NCBI RefSeq assembly: GCF_007644105.1
Contig: NZ_VFAC01000039.1
Location: 1 to 32,954, forward strand
Origin: Elioraea rosea
GTDB lineage: Bacteria; Pseudomonadota; Alphaproteobacteria; Acetobacterales; Acetobacteraceae
DNA length: 32,954 nucleotides
Reading direction: 5' to 3'
Of this stretch, positions 17,597 to 26,406 are shown piece after piece. A program made the position numbers and the translations under genes. The notes under the pieces were generated by a model, which was not told where the DNA came from, ran no database searches, and was given only the letters and a program-made list of their open reading frames with translations. How positions within the stretch are numbered: position 1 is the first letter of the stretch; each line of letters starts with the position of its first letter.

Positions 17597-18217
17597 TCAC
17601 TTGCAGGCCTCGCCGATCGCCCGGCGCGCCGCGGTGAAGCCGCGAAGCGAGAACACGTCCGTCACCGTTCCGCCGCGCGGCCCGGGGCCGGCAAGCCTGA
17701 GAGAGCGGCCACGCTCGAAGGCGTTCACGGCAGCGGCACGGTCGCGGGCGAAGGCTGCCTCGCCGGCAGCGAAGAAGGCGAGGGCGATGTTACCGCTCGA
17801 GGCCTCCACCGTGCCCGCAGGCTCGGCGTTGTTCGGATAGGTGTAGCCCGCGCGCACGGCCACCTCGTCGCGCGAGCGGCCGCGATGGGTGAGCACGAGC
17901 ACCACCTCGCCCCGCCCCTGCACAGCAGGCGCGGAGGCCGCCGCGCGCGTGAAGGCGTAGCAGACCTTCTGGCCGCGCTCGGACAGTGTCGCTGCCTCCC
18001 AGTCGTCGAAACGGCCGATCGAGCTCGGCCCGCCCTGGGCCTGGGCCTGGGCCTGGGCCTGCTGGGGCTGCGTAGGGCGCTGCGGCTGGGCAGGGCGCTG
18101 CGGCGCCTGCTGCGCGAGCGCGGGAAACGCGACGACGAGCGCCGCTGCGGCGAGGATCATGCGCGTCGGGATCATGCAGGGTGACATAGAACGCGCGAGG
18201 CCCGGCCTCAAGCGCAT
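17597..18217 (-). CDS. Invasion-associated locus B (IalB) family protein
   Basis: The 206-residue protein has a signal peptide with hydrophobic core [16 protein letters not shown] and a low-complexity Gln/Pro/Ala linker at about 38-62. An IalB-like domain then has [31 protein letters not shown] and a closing [17 protein letters not shown]. The two cysteines (near the start and at the end of the domain) could form a disulfide in the periplasm. IalB was named in Bartonella, but the family is widespread in harmless alphaproteobacteria and its general role is unclear. The ATG at 18217 overlaps the upstream methyltransferase stop (TGATG) and has AGGG nearby; ATGs at 18187, 18175 and 18160 are alternatives. 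Confidence 0.83.
   Translation of the reverse strand: MRLRPGLARSMSPCMIPTRMILAAAALVVAFPALAQQAPQRPAQPQRPTQPQQAQAQAQAQGGPSSIGRFDDWEAATLSERGQKVCYAFTRAAASAPAVQGRGEVVLVLTHRGRSRDEVAVRAGYTYPNNAEPAGTVEASSGNIALAFFAAGEAAFARDRAAAVNAFERGRSLRLAGPGPRGGTVTDVFSLRGFTAARRAIGEACK
18033..18060. repeat. Hexanucleotide tandem repeat in the IalB-like gene
   Basis: About 4.7 copies of a CCTGGG-type hexamer encode alternating Gln-Ala in the linker. Gain or loss of units would stay in frame and change linker length only. Confidence 0.75.
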
Positions 18218-18780
18218 CAGCCCTGATCTCGGAACAGGGGCGGCAGGCCGCGGCGGAAGATCGGCCTGCCGTGCCGGTGCGGCGCGAGGGGTTCGGCCGG
18301 CCCGCCTTCGCCCACTGGGCGTTCGGCGAAGCGGCCATGCACCAGGGCGCGGTCATACATCACGATCGCGGCAGCCACGGCGAGGTTGACCGCGAACCGC
18401 GTGGGGATGCGGACGACGTAGTCGCAGGATGCGAGCATCGCCGGCGAGAGGCTCGCCCGTTCCGGCCCGAACACGTAGGCGGCCTGCAGGGGATGTCGGA
18501 ACGAGGGGAGTGGGATCGCCTCCTCAACCACCTCGACGCCGACGAGCCGCGCATGCCTTGGCAGCCCCATGGCCTCGACGGAGGGCCAGCGGTAGAAGGG
18601 CAGGTGCCGCGTCGCGTCCGAGGTGTCGGCGATGCGCGTTGCGGCGAGGCCCGGGCTTTCGCCCACCGTGAACAGGAAGGACGCGCCGAAGGCGTGCGCG
18701 GTGCGGAACACCGCCCCGGCATTGCCCGCCTTGCTCACCCCCTCCATGCCGATGCCGAACCAGCCGCGCGCCGCTTCCAC
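18217..18780 (-). CDS. TrmH/SpoU family RNA 2'-O-methyltransferase
   Basis: This 187-residue knotted methyltransferase has SPOUT motif 1 (GNAGAVFRTAHAFGA), motif 2 (YVFGPERASLS) and motif 3 (IPTRFAVNLAVAAAIVMYD). These form the SAM-binding knot that methylates ribose 2'-OH in tRNA or rRNA. The N-terminus ARGWFGIGMEGVSKAGNAGA matches the short SpoU subgroup without an extra RNA-binding domain, so the GTG at 18780 is a natural start. The target nucleotide cannot be assigned. It leads a probable TrmH-ialB-rlmN unit, in which two of three products modify RNA. It is divergent from a SAM methyltransferase with only 15 bp between starts. Confidence 0.87.
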   Translation of the reverse strand: MEAARGWFGIGMEGVSKAGNAGAVFRTAHAFGASFLFTVGESPGLAATRIADTSDATRHLPFYRWPSVEAMGLPRHARLVGVEVVEEAIPLPSFRHPLQAAYVFGPERASLSPAMLASCDYVVRIPTRFAVNLAVAAAIVMYDRALVHGRFAERPVGEGGPAEPLAPHRHGRPIFRRGLPPLFRDQG

Positions 18781-18795
18781 CGAAGGTATCCCCGC

Positions 18796-20043
18796 ATGAA
18801 TGACCGGACCGACGACGGGGTCGCCGCCCAGTACGAGGCCTACCCCTACCCGGCGCGCGACGCCAGGGACGAGGCGCGCCGGCTGGTGGTGGGAAGCCCC
18901 TCCTTCCTCGCGGAGATCGACCACTGGGTGTTCGGCGCACGCCGCCCGCCCACGCGGCCGCTCTCGGTCCTGGTCGCCGGAGGTGGCACGGGCGATGCGC
19001 TCGTGATGCTCGCCCAGCAGCTGGAGAGCGTGGGGCGCCCAGGGCAGCTCACCTATCTCGACAGATCGGCCGCGGCCGCTTCGATCGCAGAGAAGCGCAT
19101 CGCCGCGCGCGGCCTCGGCCACCGCGTGCGCTTCGTCCGCGGCTCGATCCTCGACCTGCCTGGCATCGCGCCGGGGCCCTACGACTACATCGATTGCTGC
19201 GGCGTGCTGCATCACCTTCCGGAGCCGGAGGCGGGTCTTGCGGCGCTCGCCTCGGTTCTCGCCCCGGGCGGCGGCATGGGGCTGATGGTCTATGCCCCGC
19301 ATGGCAGGACGGGCGTCTACATGGCGCAGGACGCGCTCTCCCTGCTCGCGCCAGCGTCGGAGCCGCTGAAGGCGCGGGTCGAGACGGCGCGGCGGCTCGT
19401 GCGCGCGCTGCCGGAGACGCACTGGCTCGCCCGCAACCCAGGCATCCGCGACCATCTCGAAGGCGGCGATTCAGGACTCGTCGACCTGCTTCTGCACGGC
19501 CGCGACAGGCCCTACACCGTGCCGCAGCTGTACGCCCTGCTGGCGATGGCCGGGCTCGCGCCGACGTCCTTCGTCGAGCCGCTTCGCTACGATCCTGCGA
19601 CCTACCTGGCGGAGCCGCGGTTGCGCGAGCGCGCCGCGCAACTGGCGAGGCCGGAGCGCGAGGCCCTCGCCGAGTCGCTTGCCGGCACGATGGCGGTGCA
19701 CATCGTCTACGCCGCGCGCGAGGCGGAAGGCTGGTCGGCACCGGAGCCGACAGACGACACCCGCATCCCCGTGCTGCGCGATCTCGATGGGGCGGCGCTC
19801 GCTGCCTCGCTGGCGCCTGGCCAGCGCATCGCCATCAATCTCGACGGGTTCCGCGCCCAGGTGCCGATCCCGCCGCTTGGCCCCGCCCTGCTCGGGCGCA
19901 TCGACGGCAGGCGCAGCATCGGGTCGATTATCGCCGAGGTCGGCGCAGCGGCGGGGCAGGAGAAGGCGCGGCGCAGCTGGTCCGCGCTCTATGCCGGGCT
20001 CAACGCGGCCAACAAGCTGCTGCTCGCCGCGCCGGAGGGCTGA
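18796..20043 (+). CDS. Class I SAM-dependent methyltransferase with C-terminal extension
   Basis: The 415-residue protein starts with [20 protein letters not shown], a pattern typical of a group of stand-alone methyltransferases. It has the SAM-binding loop [12 protein letters not shown] (about 58-69), an acidic residue after strand 2 (YLDRSA) and the post-motif [14 protein letters not shown]. The final 90 or so residues (from about 325) contain [20 protein letters not shown], which looks like a small winged-helix or PqqD-like module; that resemblance is by eye only. The substrate is unknown. AAGG before the ATG acts as ribosome site. It converges on the FYDLN gene with a 2-bp gap. Confidence 0.85.
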   Translation: MNDRTDDGVAAQYEAYPYPARDARDEARRLVVGSPSFLAEIDHWVFGARRPPTRPLSVLVAGGGTGDALVMLAQQLESVGRPGQLTYLDRSAAAASIAEKRIAARGLGHRVRFVRGSILDLPGIAPGPYDYIDCCGVLHHLPEPEAGLAALASVLAPGGGMGLMVYAPHGRTGVYMAQDALSLLAPASEPLKARVETARRLVRALPETHWLARNPGIRDHLEGGDSGLVDLLLHGRDRPYTVPQLYALLAMAGLAPTSFVEPLRYDPATYLAEPRLRERAAQLARPEREALAESLAGTMAVHIVYAAREAEGWSAPEPTDDTRIPVLRDLDGAALAASLAPGQRIAINLDGFRAQVPIPPLGPALLGRIDGRRSIGSIIAEVGAAAGQEKARRSWSALYAGLNAANKLLLAAPEG

Positions 20044-20045
20044 GC

Positions 20046-20384
20046 CTACCTGTCCTCGTCGCCGTCGTTCGGCTCGACCTCAATGTCTGCGGCGAGCTCG
20101 TCGGGGTTGTCCTCGAGCTCGTCGGCATCCTCGAGCACCGCATCGTCCTCGGTCTCGTCTGCCTCGACCTCGACCTCGACATCCTCGGGCACAGGCGAGG
20201 GCACCGGCCGCTTGCGCTGCTCCGCCGCGGCCGAAGCCGCCGCGCCGGGGCGGCGTGCGCGCGGCTGCTCGGCAGGCTGCTCGGTACCGCATTTGGGGCA
20301 CACGGCAGGCGACTTCATCAGATCGTAGAACTTCGCGTTGCACGCCACGCAGACGCGCTTCAGACCAAGCTCGGGCTTCGCCAT
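20046..20384 (-). CDS. FYDLN-type zinc-ribbon protein (TIGR02300 family)
   Basis: This 112-residue protein has an N-terminal zinc ribbon: CVAC then CPKC, with [15 protein letters not shown] between. It corresponds to the FYDLN acidic-domain family, here with Met in place of the family Asn. The second half is extremely acidic (runs of Glu and Asp from about residue 68) after a short basic Ala/Arg stretch. The family is nearly confined to alphaproteobacteria and typically sits beside aroA; its function is unknown. AGGAG precedes the ATG at 20384. It is divergent from aroA across a 138-bp gap. Confidence 0.92.
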   Translation of the reverse strand: MAKPELGLKRVCVACNAKFYDLMKSPAVCPKCGTEQPAEQPRARRPGAAASAAAEQRKRPVPSPVPEDVEVEVEADETEDDAVLEDADELEDNPDELAADIEVEPNDGDEDR

Positions 20385-20522
20385 CGCGATACTCCTGCGG
20401 AGGCAGCGAACGACAGGGGCGGCGCGATGCCACAGCCCGCCTGCCCTGTCAAATGCGGGGGCCCGCGGGGCTCGCTTCCGCACCCTCTGCCCATCGCCTG
20501 TCGGCTGTGCGATATGCCCCGC

Positions 20523-21866
20523 ATGAGCCATGCACAGAAGACGCCGATGACCGCGCGGCGCGCCGCCAGTCCGCTCTCCGGGTCGGTGCGTGTTCCCGGG
20601 GACAAGTCGATCAGCCACCGCGCGGTGATGCTCGGCGGCCTCGCCGTCGGCGAGACGCGAATCACTGGCCTGCTCGAGGGCGAGGACGTGCTGCGCACGG
20701 CAGCGGCGATGCGCGCGCTGGGCGCCACCGTCACCCGCCACGAGGATGGCGCCTACACCGTCTCCGGCCGCGGCATCGGCGGGCTCGCCGAGCCGGCTGA
20801 CGTTCTCGACATGGGCAACAGCGGCACGGCCGCGCGGCTTCTTGCCGGCATCCTCGCCGGCCACCCGCTTTTCGCGGTGATGACGGGCGATGCCTCGCTC
20901 CGGCGGCGCCCGATGAAGCGGGTGATCGACCCGCTGTCGGCGCTCGGCGCAACGTTCTGGGCGCGCGAGGGCGGCCGCCTGCCACTCGCCATCAAGGGCG
21001 CGGCGACGCCGCTTCCGGCCGACTATACCGTTCCCGTCGCCTCCGCGCAGGTGAAGTCGGCCGTGCTGCTCGCCGGGCTCTCCGCGCCAGGCATCTCCCG
21101 TGTCGTCGAGCCGACGCCAACGCGCGACCATACCGAGCTCATGCTGCGCGGCTTCGGCGCGACGGTGGAGGTGGCGGAAACGAAGGATGGCGGGCGTGAG
21201 ATCCTGCTCACCGGCCAGCCAGAGCTCACCGGTCGCCCCGTCGCCGTGCCGGCCGACCCGTCCTCGGCGGCCTTTCCCGCGGTCGCCGCGCTGATCGTTC
21301 CGGGCTCCTCGGTCACGCTCGAGGGGGTCGGGGTGAACCCGCTTCGGGCCGGCCTCTACACCACCCTCGCCGAGATGGGCGCGGACATCGAGATCCTCGA
21401 CGAGCGCGACGAGGCGGGCGAGACGGTGGCCGACCTGACCGTCTCCTCCTCGCCGCTGATGGGGGTCGACGTTCCGGCCTCGCGCGCGGCCTCGATGATC
21501 GACGAGTTCCCCATCCTCGCCGTCGCCGCGGCCTGCGCCTCGGGCACCACGCGCATGCGCGGGCTCGCCGAGCTCCGCGTGAAGGAGAGCGACCGTCTCG
21601 CGGCGATCGCCACCGGGCTCGCCGCCTGCGGCGCGCGCGTCTCCATCGAGGGCGACGACCTTCTGGTGCACGGCACCGGCGAGCCGCCGAAGGGCGGCGC
21701 CACGGTCGAGACGCACATGGACCACCGCATCGCGATGAGCTTCCTCGTGCTCGGCCAGGTGACGGCGGAGCCGGTGCGCGTCGATGACGGCGGGTTCATC
21801 GACACCTCCTTCCCCGGCTTCGGCGCGCTGATGCGCGGCCTCGGTGCCTCGATTGAGGCGGCGTGA
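20523..21866 (+). CDS. aroA: 3-phosphoshikimate 1-carboxyvinyltransferase (EPSP synthase, class II type)
   Basis: The enzyme transfers enolpyruvyl from PEP to shikimate-3-phosphate in the shikimate pathway, supplying chorismate for aromatic amino acids. The 447 residues carry [60 protein letters not shown] and LRVKESDRL. Overall it resembles the class II enzymes such as Agrobacterium CP4 AroA. At the site where CP4 has Ala100 this protein has Gly (GNSGTA), as in glyphosate-sensitive enzymes. Start choice is uncertain: ATG at 20523, with ATGs at 20514 and 20547 also in frame. cmk follows after 10 bp. Confidence 0.96.
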   Translation: MSHAQKTPMTARRAASPLSGSVRVPGDKSISHRAVMLGGLAVGETRITGLLEGEDVLRTAAAMRALGATVTRHEDGAYTVSGRGIGGLAEPADVLDMGNSGTAARLLAGILAGHPLFAVMTGDASLRRRPMKRVIDPLSALGATFWAREGGRLPLAIKGAATPLPADYTVPVASAQVKSAVLLAGLSAPGISRVVEPTPTRDHTELMLRGFGATVEVAETKDGGREILLTGQPELTGRPVAVPADPSSAAFPAVAALIVPGSSVTLEGVGVNPLRAGLYTTLAEMGADIEILDERDEAGETVADLTVSSSPLMGVDVPASRAASMIDEFPILAVAAACASGTTRMRGLAELRVKESDRLAAIATGLAACGARVSIEGDDLLVHGTGEPPKGGATVETHMDHRIAMSFLVLGQVTAEPVRVDDGGFIDTSFPGFGALMRGLGASIEAA

Positions 21867-21876
21867 GCGGGGCGGC

Positions 21877-22530
21877 ATGAGCCAGGCGGGGCCGCTCCGC
21901 GTCATCGCAATCGACGGGCCGGCGGCTGCCGGCAAGGGCACGCTCGCCCGCCGCCTCGCCGCGACGCTGGGCCTGCCCTATCTCGACACGGGGCTGCTCT
22001 ACCGCGCCGTCGGGCGCCGCGTGCTCGACCGTGGCGCCGACCCGCGGGATGCCGTGCTCGCCGAGGCGGAAGCCAAGGCGCTCTCCGCGCGCGATCTCGA
22101 GCGGGGTGACCTGCGTGGCCCGGAGGCGGACTTCGCCGCCTCGGCGGTCGCAGCCATCCCGGCGGTGCGGGCCGCGCTCGTCGCCTTCCAGCGCCGCTTC
22201 GGCGAGGAGCGTGGGGCCGTGCTCGACGGACGCGACATCGGCACGGTCATCTTTCCCGACGCGCCGGTGAAGCTGTTCGTGACCGCGAGCGTGACGGAAC
22301 GGGCGAGGCGCCGGCATCTCGAGCTGCTCGGCCGGGGCATCCAGGCTGACCCGGCCCAGGTGGAGGCCGAGATCCGCGATCGCGACGCGCAGGACGCGAA
22401 TCGCCCCGTGGCTCCGCTGAAACCAGCCCCCGACGCGGTGACCATCGACACGACCGCGCTCGACGCAGAGCAGGCATTTCAGGCTGCAATAAAGGTTGTG
22501 GAACTTACCCTCTATACAACCGGCCGTTAA
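21877..22530 (+). CDS. cmk: Cytidylate kinase
   Basis: It phosphorylates CMP and dCMP with ATP in pyrimidine nucleotide recycling. The 217 residues begin [20 protein letters not shown] with the P-loop GPAAAGKGT, then the CMP-binding [35 protein letters not shown] and the lid [13 protein letters not shown]. The gene starts 10 bp after aroA, the conserved aroA-cmk pair. The usual next gene in most proteobacteria, rpsA for ribosomal protein S1, is not present; an unrelated secreted-protein gene follows instead. Confidence 0.95.
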   Translation: MSQAGPLRVIAIDGPAAAGKGTLARRLAATLGLPYLDTGLLYRAVGRRVLDRGADPRDAVLAEAEAKALSARDLERGDLRGPEADFAASAVAAIPAVRAALVAFQRRFGEERGAVLDGRDIGTVIFPDAPVKLFVTASVTERARRRHLELLGRGIQADPAQVEAEIRDRDAQDANRPVAPLKPAPDAVTIDTTALDAEQAFQAAIKVVELTLYTTGR

Positions 22531-22565
22531 CCCTCCATTCATTCGCATGTCGCGAAGATCATGGC

Positions 22566-23858
22566 ATGCAGAACGCACCCTCCCCGCAGAAGGCGGGCAG
22601 GGATGGCAGGCTGAGCGCCCTCGGCGCCGCCTCCTTCCTCGCCCTCGCTCCCCTCGTCACCTCCCCGGCGCGTGCCGAAGCCGACGCTGACACCTCTCCC
22701 GGGGGTGAACGCTTCGACGCTTCCGCGCTCACCCTGCCGCCCTGGCCGCTCGAGGCAGGCGAGCTGCATGAGATGGCCGGGTTCGTCACCGCCTCGGCGG
22801 AAGTGAACTGGACGCCCGCCGCGGAGCAGACCACGCCGCCGGCCCCGCCAGGACCACCCCAGCCGCCTCTCGGCGCCCGGAATTCCGAAGCCGCGCCCGA
22901 CAGCCCCGCAGGCAGCGGCGATGACGGGCCGGGAGCGACCGCCGGCCGCGCCAACAACCTGGTCGTCGGACCGCGGGAGCAGGACCTTGCCTCCCTTCCC
23001 TTCCCGCCCTTCGTCGTGGGCACGAACAATCCCGGCGGGGCGGGGCAAGGGGGCTTCGGCGGAGGTCCGACCAGCCCTGGCCCAACCGGGCCTGGCCCCA
23101 CCGATCCTGGTCCGGAGCCCGATCCGGTTCCAACGCTGTTCTTCGGCACGAGCAGCGAAGGCATCATCGCGACGCTGACCGTCACGCGCCGCGTCGCCCC
23201 GTCCTGGGTCGTCGAGGCCGTGGCCGATGACCCGTCCTCGGTCCAGGTCATCGCGCCGACGACGGCGAGCCTGCCCGGCCCCGGCAGCACGCGGCAGGTG
23301 TCCATCGCCTGGGCGGACCTCGACGGCGACGGGCTGCGCGACGGACATCTCTACCGCATCGACAACGCCGGCGCGCTGGCCGTGACGCTCGAGGTGCAAA
23401 TCGTCGGCGGGGCCGATCTGCCAGGCAGCGCCATGGTCGATGCGAACAGCTCGGCGTTCGTCTGGGTGCCGCTCTCTGCCGCCGCGACGGTGCGGTTCTC
23501 GGGAACCGATGCCTCGGGCGACCCGATCGCCTGGCTACGCGACGTGAATACGCAGAACACGACCGACATGCGCACGACGACCGTCACGCGCGCGGCCTGG
23601 GTCGGCGAGATGCACGAGGCGACTGAGGGCGAGGACGTATTCCATTTTGGACCGGGCCAGGGCGTGGACGGAATCCGCCTCTACGACCCGGGGCAGGACA
23701 GCATCCTGCTCGATGCCGGAACGGCCGCGCGCGTCGTCGACATCGCCGGCACGACAGGGCTGCTCGTCGGGCCGACGAACCGCGAGGGCATCGTGCTCGA
23801 CGGCATCGCCTACAACCCCGCGCTCACCCTGACCGACCTCAACGTGCTCTTCGCCTGA
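22566..23858 (+). CDS. Predicted secreted protein, Pro-rich, with Ca-binding-like motif; unrecognised
   Basis: The 430-residue product has a signal-peptide-like N-terminus (hydrophobic core at about 17-33, cleavage near ARA-EAD). A disordered Pro/Gly-rich linker spans about 83-198, with GPTSPGPTGPGPTDPGPEPD. A beta-rich region at about 200-345 includes DLDGDGLRDG (251-260), an EF-hand or dockerin-like acidic loop. The C-terminal part has EDVFHFGPGQGVDGIRLYD and QDSILLDAG, like the last turns of a hemolysin-type calcium-binding beta roll. There is no Cys. I do not recognise the family; a surface or secreted calcium-stabilised protein is a guess. The start has an ATG five bases upstream out of frame and no strong ribosome site. 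Confidence 0.7.
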   Translation: MQNAPSPQKAGRDGRLSALGAASFLALAPLVTSPARAEADADTSPGGERFDASALTLPPWPLEAGELHEMAGFVTASAEVNWTPAAEQTTPPAPPGPPQPPLGARNSEAAPDSPAGSGDDGPGATAGRANNLVVGPREQDLASLPFPPFVVGTNNPGGAGQGGFGGGPTSPGPTGPGPTDPGPEPDPVPTLFFGTSSEGIIATLTVTRRVAPSWVVEAVADDPSSVQVIAPTTASLPGPGSTRQVSIAWADLDGDGLRDGHLYRIDNAGALAVTLEVQIVGGADLPGSAMVDANSSAFVWVPLSAAATVRFSGTDASGDPIAWLRDVNTQNTTDMRTTTVTRAAWVGEMHEATEGEDVFHFGPGQGVDGIRLYDPGQDSILLDAGTAARVVDIAGTTGLLVGPTNREGIVLDGIAYNPALTLTDLNVLFA

Positions 23859-23871
23859 GGCCGCGCCTCAG
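23855..23871. terminator. Hairpin holding the stop codons of two convergent genes
   Basis: CTGAGGC and GCCTCAG form a perfect 7-bp stem with a CGC loop. The left arm contains the TGA of the secreted-protein gene and the right arm contains the complement of the MBL hydrolase stop. With only 9 bp between the genes it is the sole candidate terminator for both, though it lacks T-runs. Confidence 0.5.
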
Positions 23872-24758
23872 AGGGGGAACGCCACCGTGGCGCCGGCGTG
23901 GCTGAGCGTACGCGCCGCGATGTCGAAGGTCATCAGGTCCTCGCCGAGGACGAGCGCGCCCGGCCAGTGGGCGCGCACGTCCGCCACCACCGCCTCGGCG
24001 TCGAAGCGCGTCGGCACGAAGTGGTTGAGCACAAGCATCCCGACATCCGCCTCCGCCGCGACGCGGCCGACCTCGGTCGAGAGCGTGTGGTAGGAGGCGA
24101 CGGCGTCGATCGTCTCCTGCGGCCTGTGGTCCGGGTCGGGGCGCATCTCGCGACGGATGAATACCTCGTGCAGCAGAAGGTCGGCCCCGCGCGCCGCGGC
24201 GATCAGGGGCGGCCACGCCACCGTGTCGGAGGAGATCACCAGCCTCAGGCTGTCCTGCTCGACGACGAAACCATACGTTTCCGGAAAGGGATCGTGGTTC
24301 ACCTTCACGGCGGTCACCGTAACGCCGCCGCCGCGGAAGGCCTGGCCGTCGGCGTACTCCGTCACCTGGACGTCGAGCCCAGCCTCGTTCGGCCGCTTCT
24401 CGTGTGCGACGCGGATGTCGAGCTCGGGCTTCCACAGCGCGGCGGAGCGCTCGACGAAGCCGAGCGTGCCCGGAGGGCCGAATACCTTCCAGCTCCGCGT
24501 CCGTCCCTGATGCCAGGAGGACACGAGAAGCTGGTGGAAATCCACCACGTGGTCGCTGTGCAGGTGCGTCAGGAACAGCGCGTCGATCTCGGACCCGCGC
24601 GTTCCCGCCTGAACGAGGCGCTGCGTCACGCCCGAGCCGCAGTCGAACAGCAGGGCGCGGCCGCCTGCGCGCACGAGATTGGCCGGCCCCATCCGCCCGG
24701 GGTCGACCTGCGGGCAGCCGGTGCCGAGCAGGGTCAGGCGCATCGAGGTCACGCTCAT
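23868..24758 (-). CDS. MBL-fold metallo-hydrolase (RNase Z-like)
   Basis: This 296-residue metallo-beta-lactamase-fold hydrolase has the metal motif THLHSDH (HxHxDH), a first-strand LLGTGCPQVDPGRMGPANLV, a later SSDTV holding the bridging Asp and the C-terminal LNHFVP His. The arrangement resembles RNase Z and arylsulfatase-like members. The long exosite of true RNase Z is not obvious and the substrate is unknown. Its ATG at 24758 overlaps the stop of the auxiliary lipoprotein gene (ATGA), so it is translated as the last gene of the transporter operon. Confidence 0.88.
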   Translation of the reverse strand: MSVTSMRLTLLGTGCPQVDPGRMGPANLVRAGGRALLFDCGSGVTQRLVQAGTRGSEIDALFLTHLHSDHVVDFHQLLVSSWHQGRTRSWKVFGPPGTLGFVERSAALWKPELDIRVAHEKRPNEAGLDVQVTEYADGQAFRGGGVTVTAVKVNHDPFPETYGFVVEQDSLRLVISSDTVAWPPLIAAARGADLLLHEVFIRREMRPDPDHRPQETIDAVASYHTLSTEVGRVAAEADVGMLVLNHFVPTRFDAEAVVADVRAHWPGALVLGEDLMTFDIAARTLSHAGATVAFPL

Positions 24759-25357
24759 GCGACGGGGCGCAGCGCCGCCTCGATCTCGGAGAAGATGGCG
24801 GCGAGCGCGACGTTGAAGCCGGCGACGATCGCCGCCGGCTCGAGCGAGGCGATCTGCGCGCGGCGGTCATACTCGCCCTGCGCCACCACCCGTGGCGGCG
24901 ACCTGTCGAGCCCGAGAAGCAGCATCTGCATCTGCGCGCGTGCCGTCGGCGGTGTCGCAGCACCTTCCGCGAAGAGGCCGTTCAGCACGCCCTCGAGCGC
25001 GAGGCCCGGCGTGGTGCGCGTTCCCTGGTCGACCACCGCGGAGAAGATGCCGGCGTCGGCGAGCCAGGTGCGGAGCTGGTCCTGCACGAGGGAGGCGGGA
25101 GGGGCGAAGAACTCGTTCCAGAAATCGGTGCGCACCTGGCCGCCCTCGAGGCGGGTTGCGATGCCGCGGAGCTCCGCACCCGGCGCGGCGGCGATCGTGC
25201 GGAGGACGAGCACCCGGCCACGCGGGTTGGCTGGCAGGCGCTGCGGCCGCCGCACGTCGAGCACGAACAGCTTCTTGTCAGGGAAAGGCTGGGTCAGGGG
25301 GTTCGAGCAGGCCGCCAGGATCGCCGGCGCGGCGAGCAGCAGGGTACGGCGTTTCAC
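24755..25357 (-). CDS. ABC-type transport auxiliary lipoprotein (Mla/MCE system)
   Basis: This 200-residue lipoprotein begins MKRRTLLLAAPAILAACSNP, with the lipobox LAAC giving a lipidated Cys at residue 17. The body has the features of the PF03886-type transport auxiliary component (PqiC-like): FVLDVRRPQ, RTDFWNEFFAPPASLVQDQL and LRTWLADAGIFSAVVD. Such proteins sit at the outer membrane and work with MCE proteins in lipid movement between membranes. Start is a GTG overlapping the mlaD stop (GTGA). It corresponds to the lipoprotein normally encoded beside alphaproteobacterial mlaEFD. Confidence 0.87.
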   Translation of the reverse strand: MKRRTLLLAAPAILAACSNPLTQPFPDKKLFVLDVRRPQRLPANPRGRVLVLRTIAAAPGAELRGIATRLEGGQVRTDFWNEFFAPPASLVQDQLRTWLADAGIFSAVVDQGTRTTPGLALEGVLNGLFAEGAATPPTARAQMQMLLLGLDRSPPRVVAQGEYDRRAQIASLEPAAIVAGFNVALAAIFSEIEAALRPVA

Positions 25358-26388
25358 TGCCCGCCTCCCTGCGCAGGAACAGGCCCGTTGCGCGGCGGCG
25401 GGGCGCCGAACAGGAACTGGCTCGGGAACTGGCGCATGTTCTCGGTGATTGTCCTGAGGTTCTCCGCCGTCGCGCGCAGGTCGCGCAGGAGCGGGGCGAG
25501 ATCGCGGTCGGCGTCGGTGACGGTGCCGTCGAGCCGCCGTGCCGCCTGCTCGATCGCCGCAGCTGTCTGCGGCAGGCGCTGCGTCGTCGCCGCGAGGCCG
25601 CTCGTCGTCGCGCGCATCTCCCGGCTTTCGAGGATCGTGCGAAGCGATTCCAGCGTGGTGCGAAGGTCGGCGAGCACGCCGTTTGCTTCGGGCGACAGCG
25701 TGGAGGCGCTGGTGCGAAGCTGGGCGAGGAGGTCACCCGCCTCGACGAGCATGCGGTAGGCATCGCCGCTCGTGACGGAGGTAGCGAGCGCCTCAACGAG
25801 GGTATTCGCCTGCTCGACGAGCTTCGGCAGGTCCGCGGCCTCGAGCCGGGCCATCACCCGCTCGGCGGCGGACTGGAACTGGGCGAGCGTACTCGGCACG
25901 GCCGGGATGTAGGGGTAGCGCGATTCCCAGGGGACGGGCAGCGCGGCGAAACGGATCGGGTCCACGAAGTCGGCCTCGAGATAGAGAACGCCGGTGATGC
26001 CCTGGCTCGCCATGCGCATCCTGAGCCCTCCCTGAACCATCTGCCGCACCTCGGCGATCTCGCGCGCGGCGATCCGGTCGGTGAACACCTCGAACCGCAC
26101 CACCACGAAGCGATAGGCCGGGTTGGAGAGAACGCTGATCTGCGACACGTCCTGCCCGTACTCGGCCGCGGCCATGGAAATCTGCGTCACCCGCCCGATC
26201 GGCACGCCGCGGAACCGGACCGGCGAGCCGACCTCGAGCCCCTGCACGCTCTCGGCGAAATAGGTCTCGAAAGGCCGGCCGGCGGAGCGGAACGCATCGG
26301 ATCCGACCCAGACGATCAGGGCGGCGAGCATGGCGAGCCCCGAGAGGATCACCACGCCGACGCGGAAGTAGATCGTCTTCGACTCCAC
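25354..26388 (-). CDS. mlaD: MlaD family MCE-domain protein
   Basis: The 344-residue protein has one N-terminal membrane helix (about 9-29) and then a single MCE domain (about 40-120) with the core VQGLEVGSPVRFRGVPIGRV. A long helical C-terminal region (about 155-320) has heptad-like Leu/Ala spacing. MCE proteins form hexameric rings in the periplasm that carry phospholipids; the long helical tail is like the tunnel-forming helices of PqiB or LetB rather than short E. coli MlaD. Start is a GTG with GGGAGGA just upstream. The gap to mlaF is 18 bp. Confidence 0.92.
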   Translation of the reverse strand: MESKTIYFRVGVVILSGLAMLAALIVWVGSDAFRSAGRPFETYFAESVQGLEVGSPVRFRGVPIGRVTQISMAAAEYGQDVSQISVLSNPAYRFVVVRFEVFTDRIAAREIAEVRQMVQGGLRMRMASQGITGVLYLEADFVDPIRFAALPVPWESRYPYIPAVPSTLAQFQSAAERVMARLEAADLPKLVEQANTLVEALATSVTSGDAYRMLVEAGDLLAQLRTSASTLSPEANGVLADLRTTLESLRTILESREMRATTSGLAATTQRLPQTAAAIEQAARRLDGTVTDADRDLAPLLRDLRATAENLRTITENMRQFPSQFLFGAPPPRNGPVPAQGGGQ

Positions 26389-26406
26389 GGGTCCTCCCTT
26401 CCGCCC

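Noticed and set aside
18781-19455. An N-terminal extension of the TrmH-type gene
   Set aside because: It runs antisense through the SAM methyltransferase. The knotted methyltransferase domain is complete from 18780.
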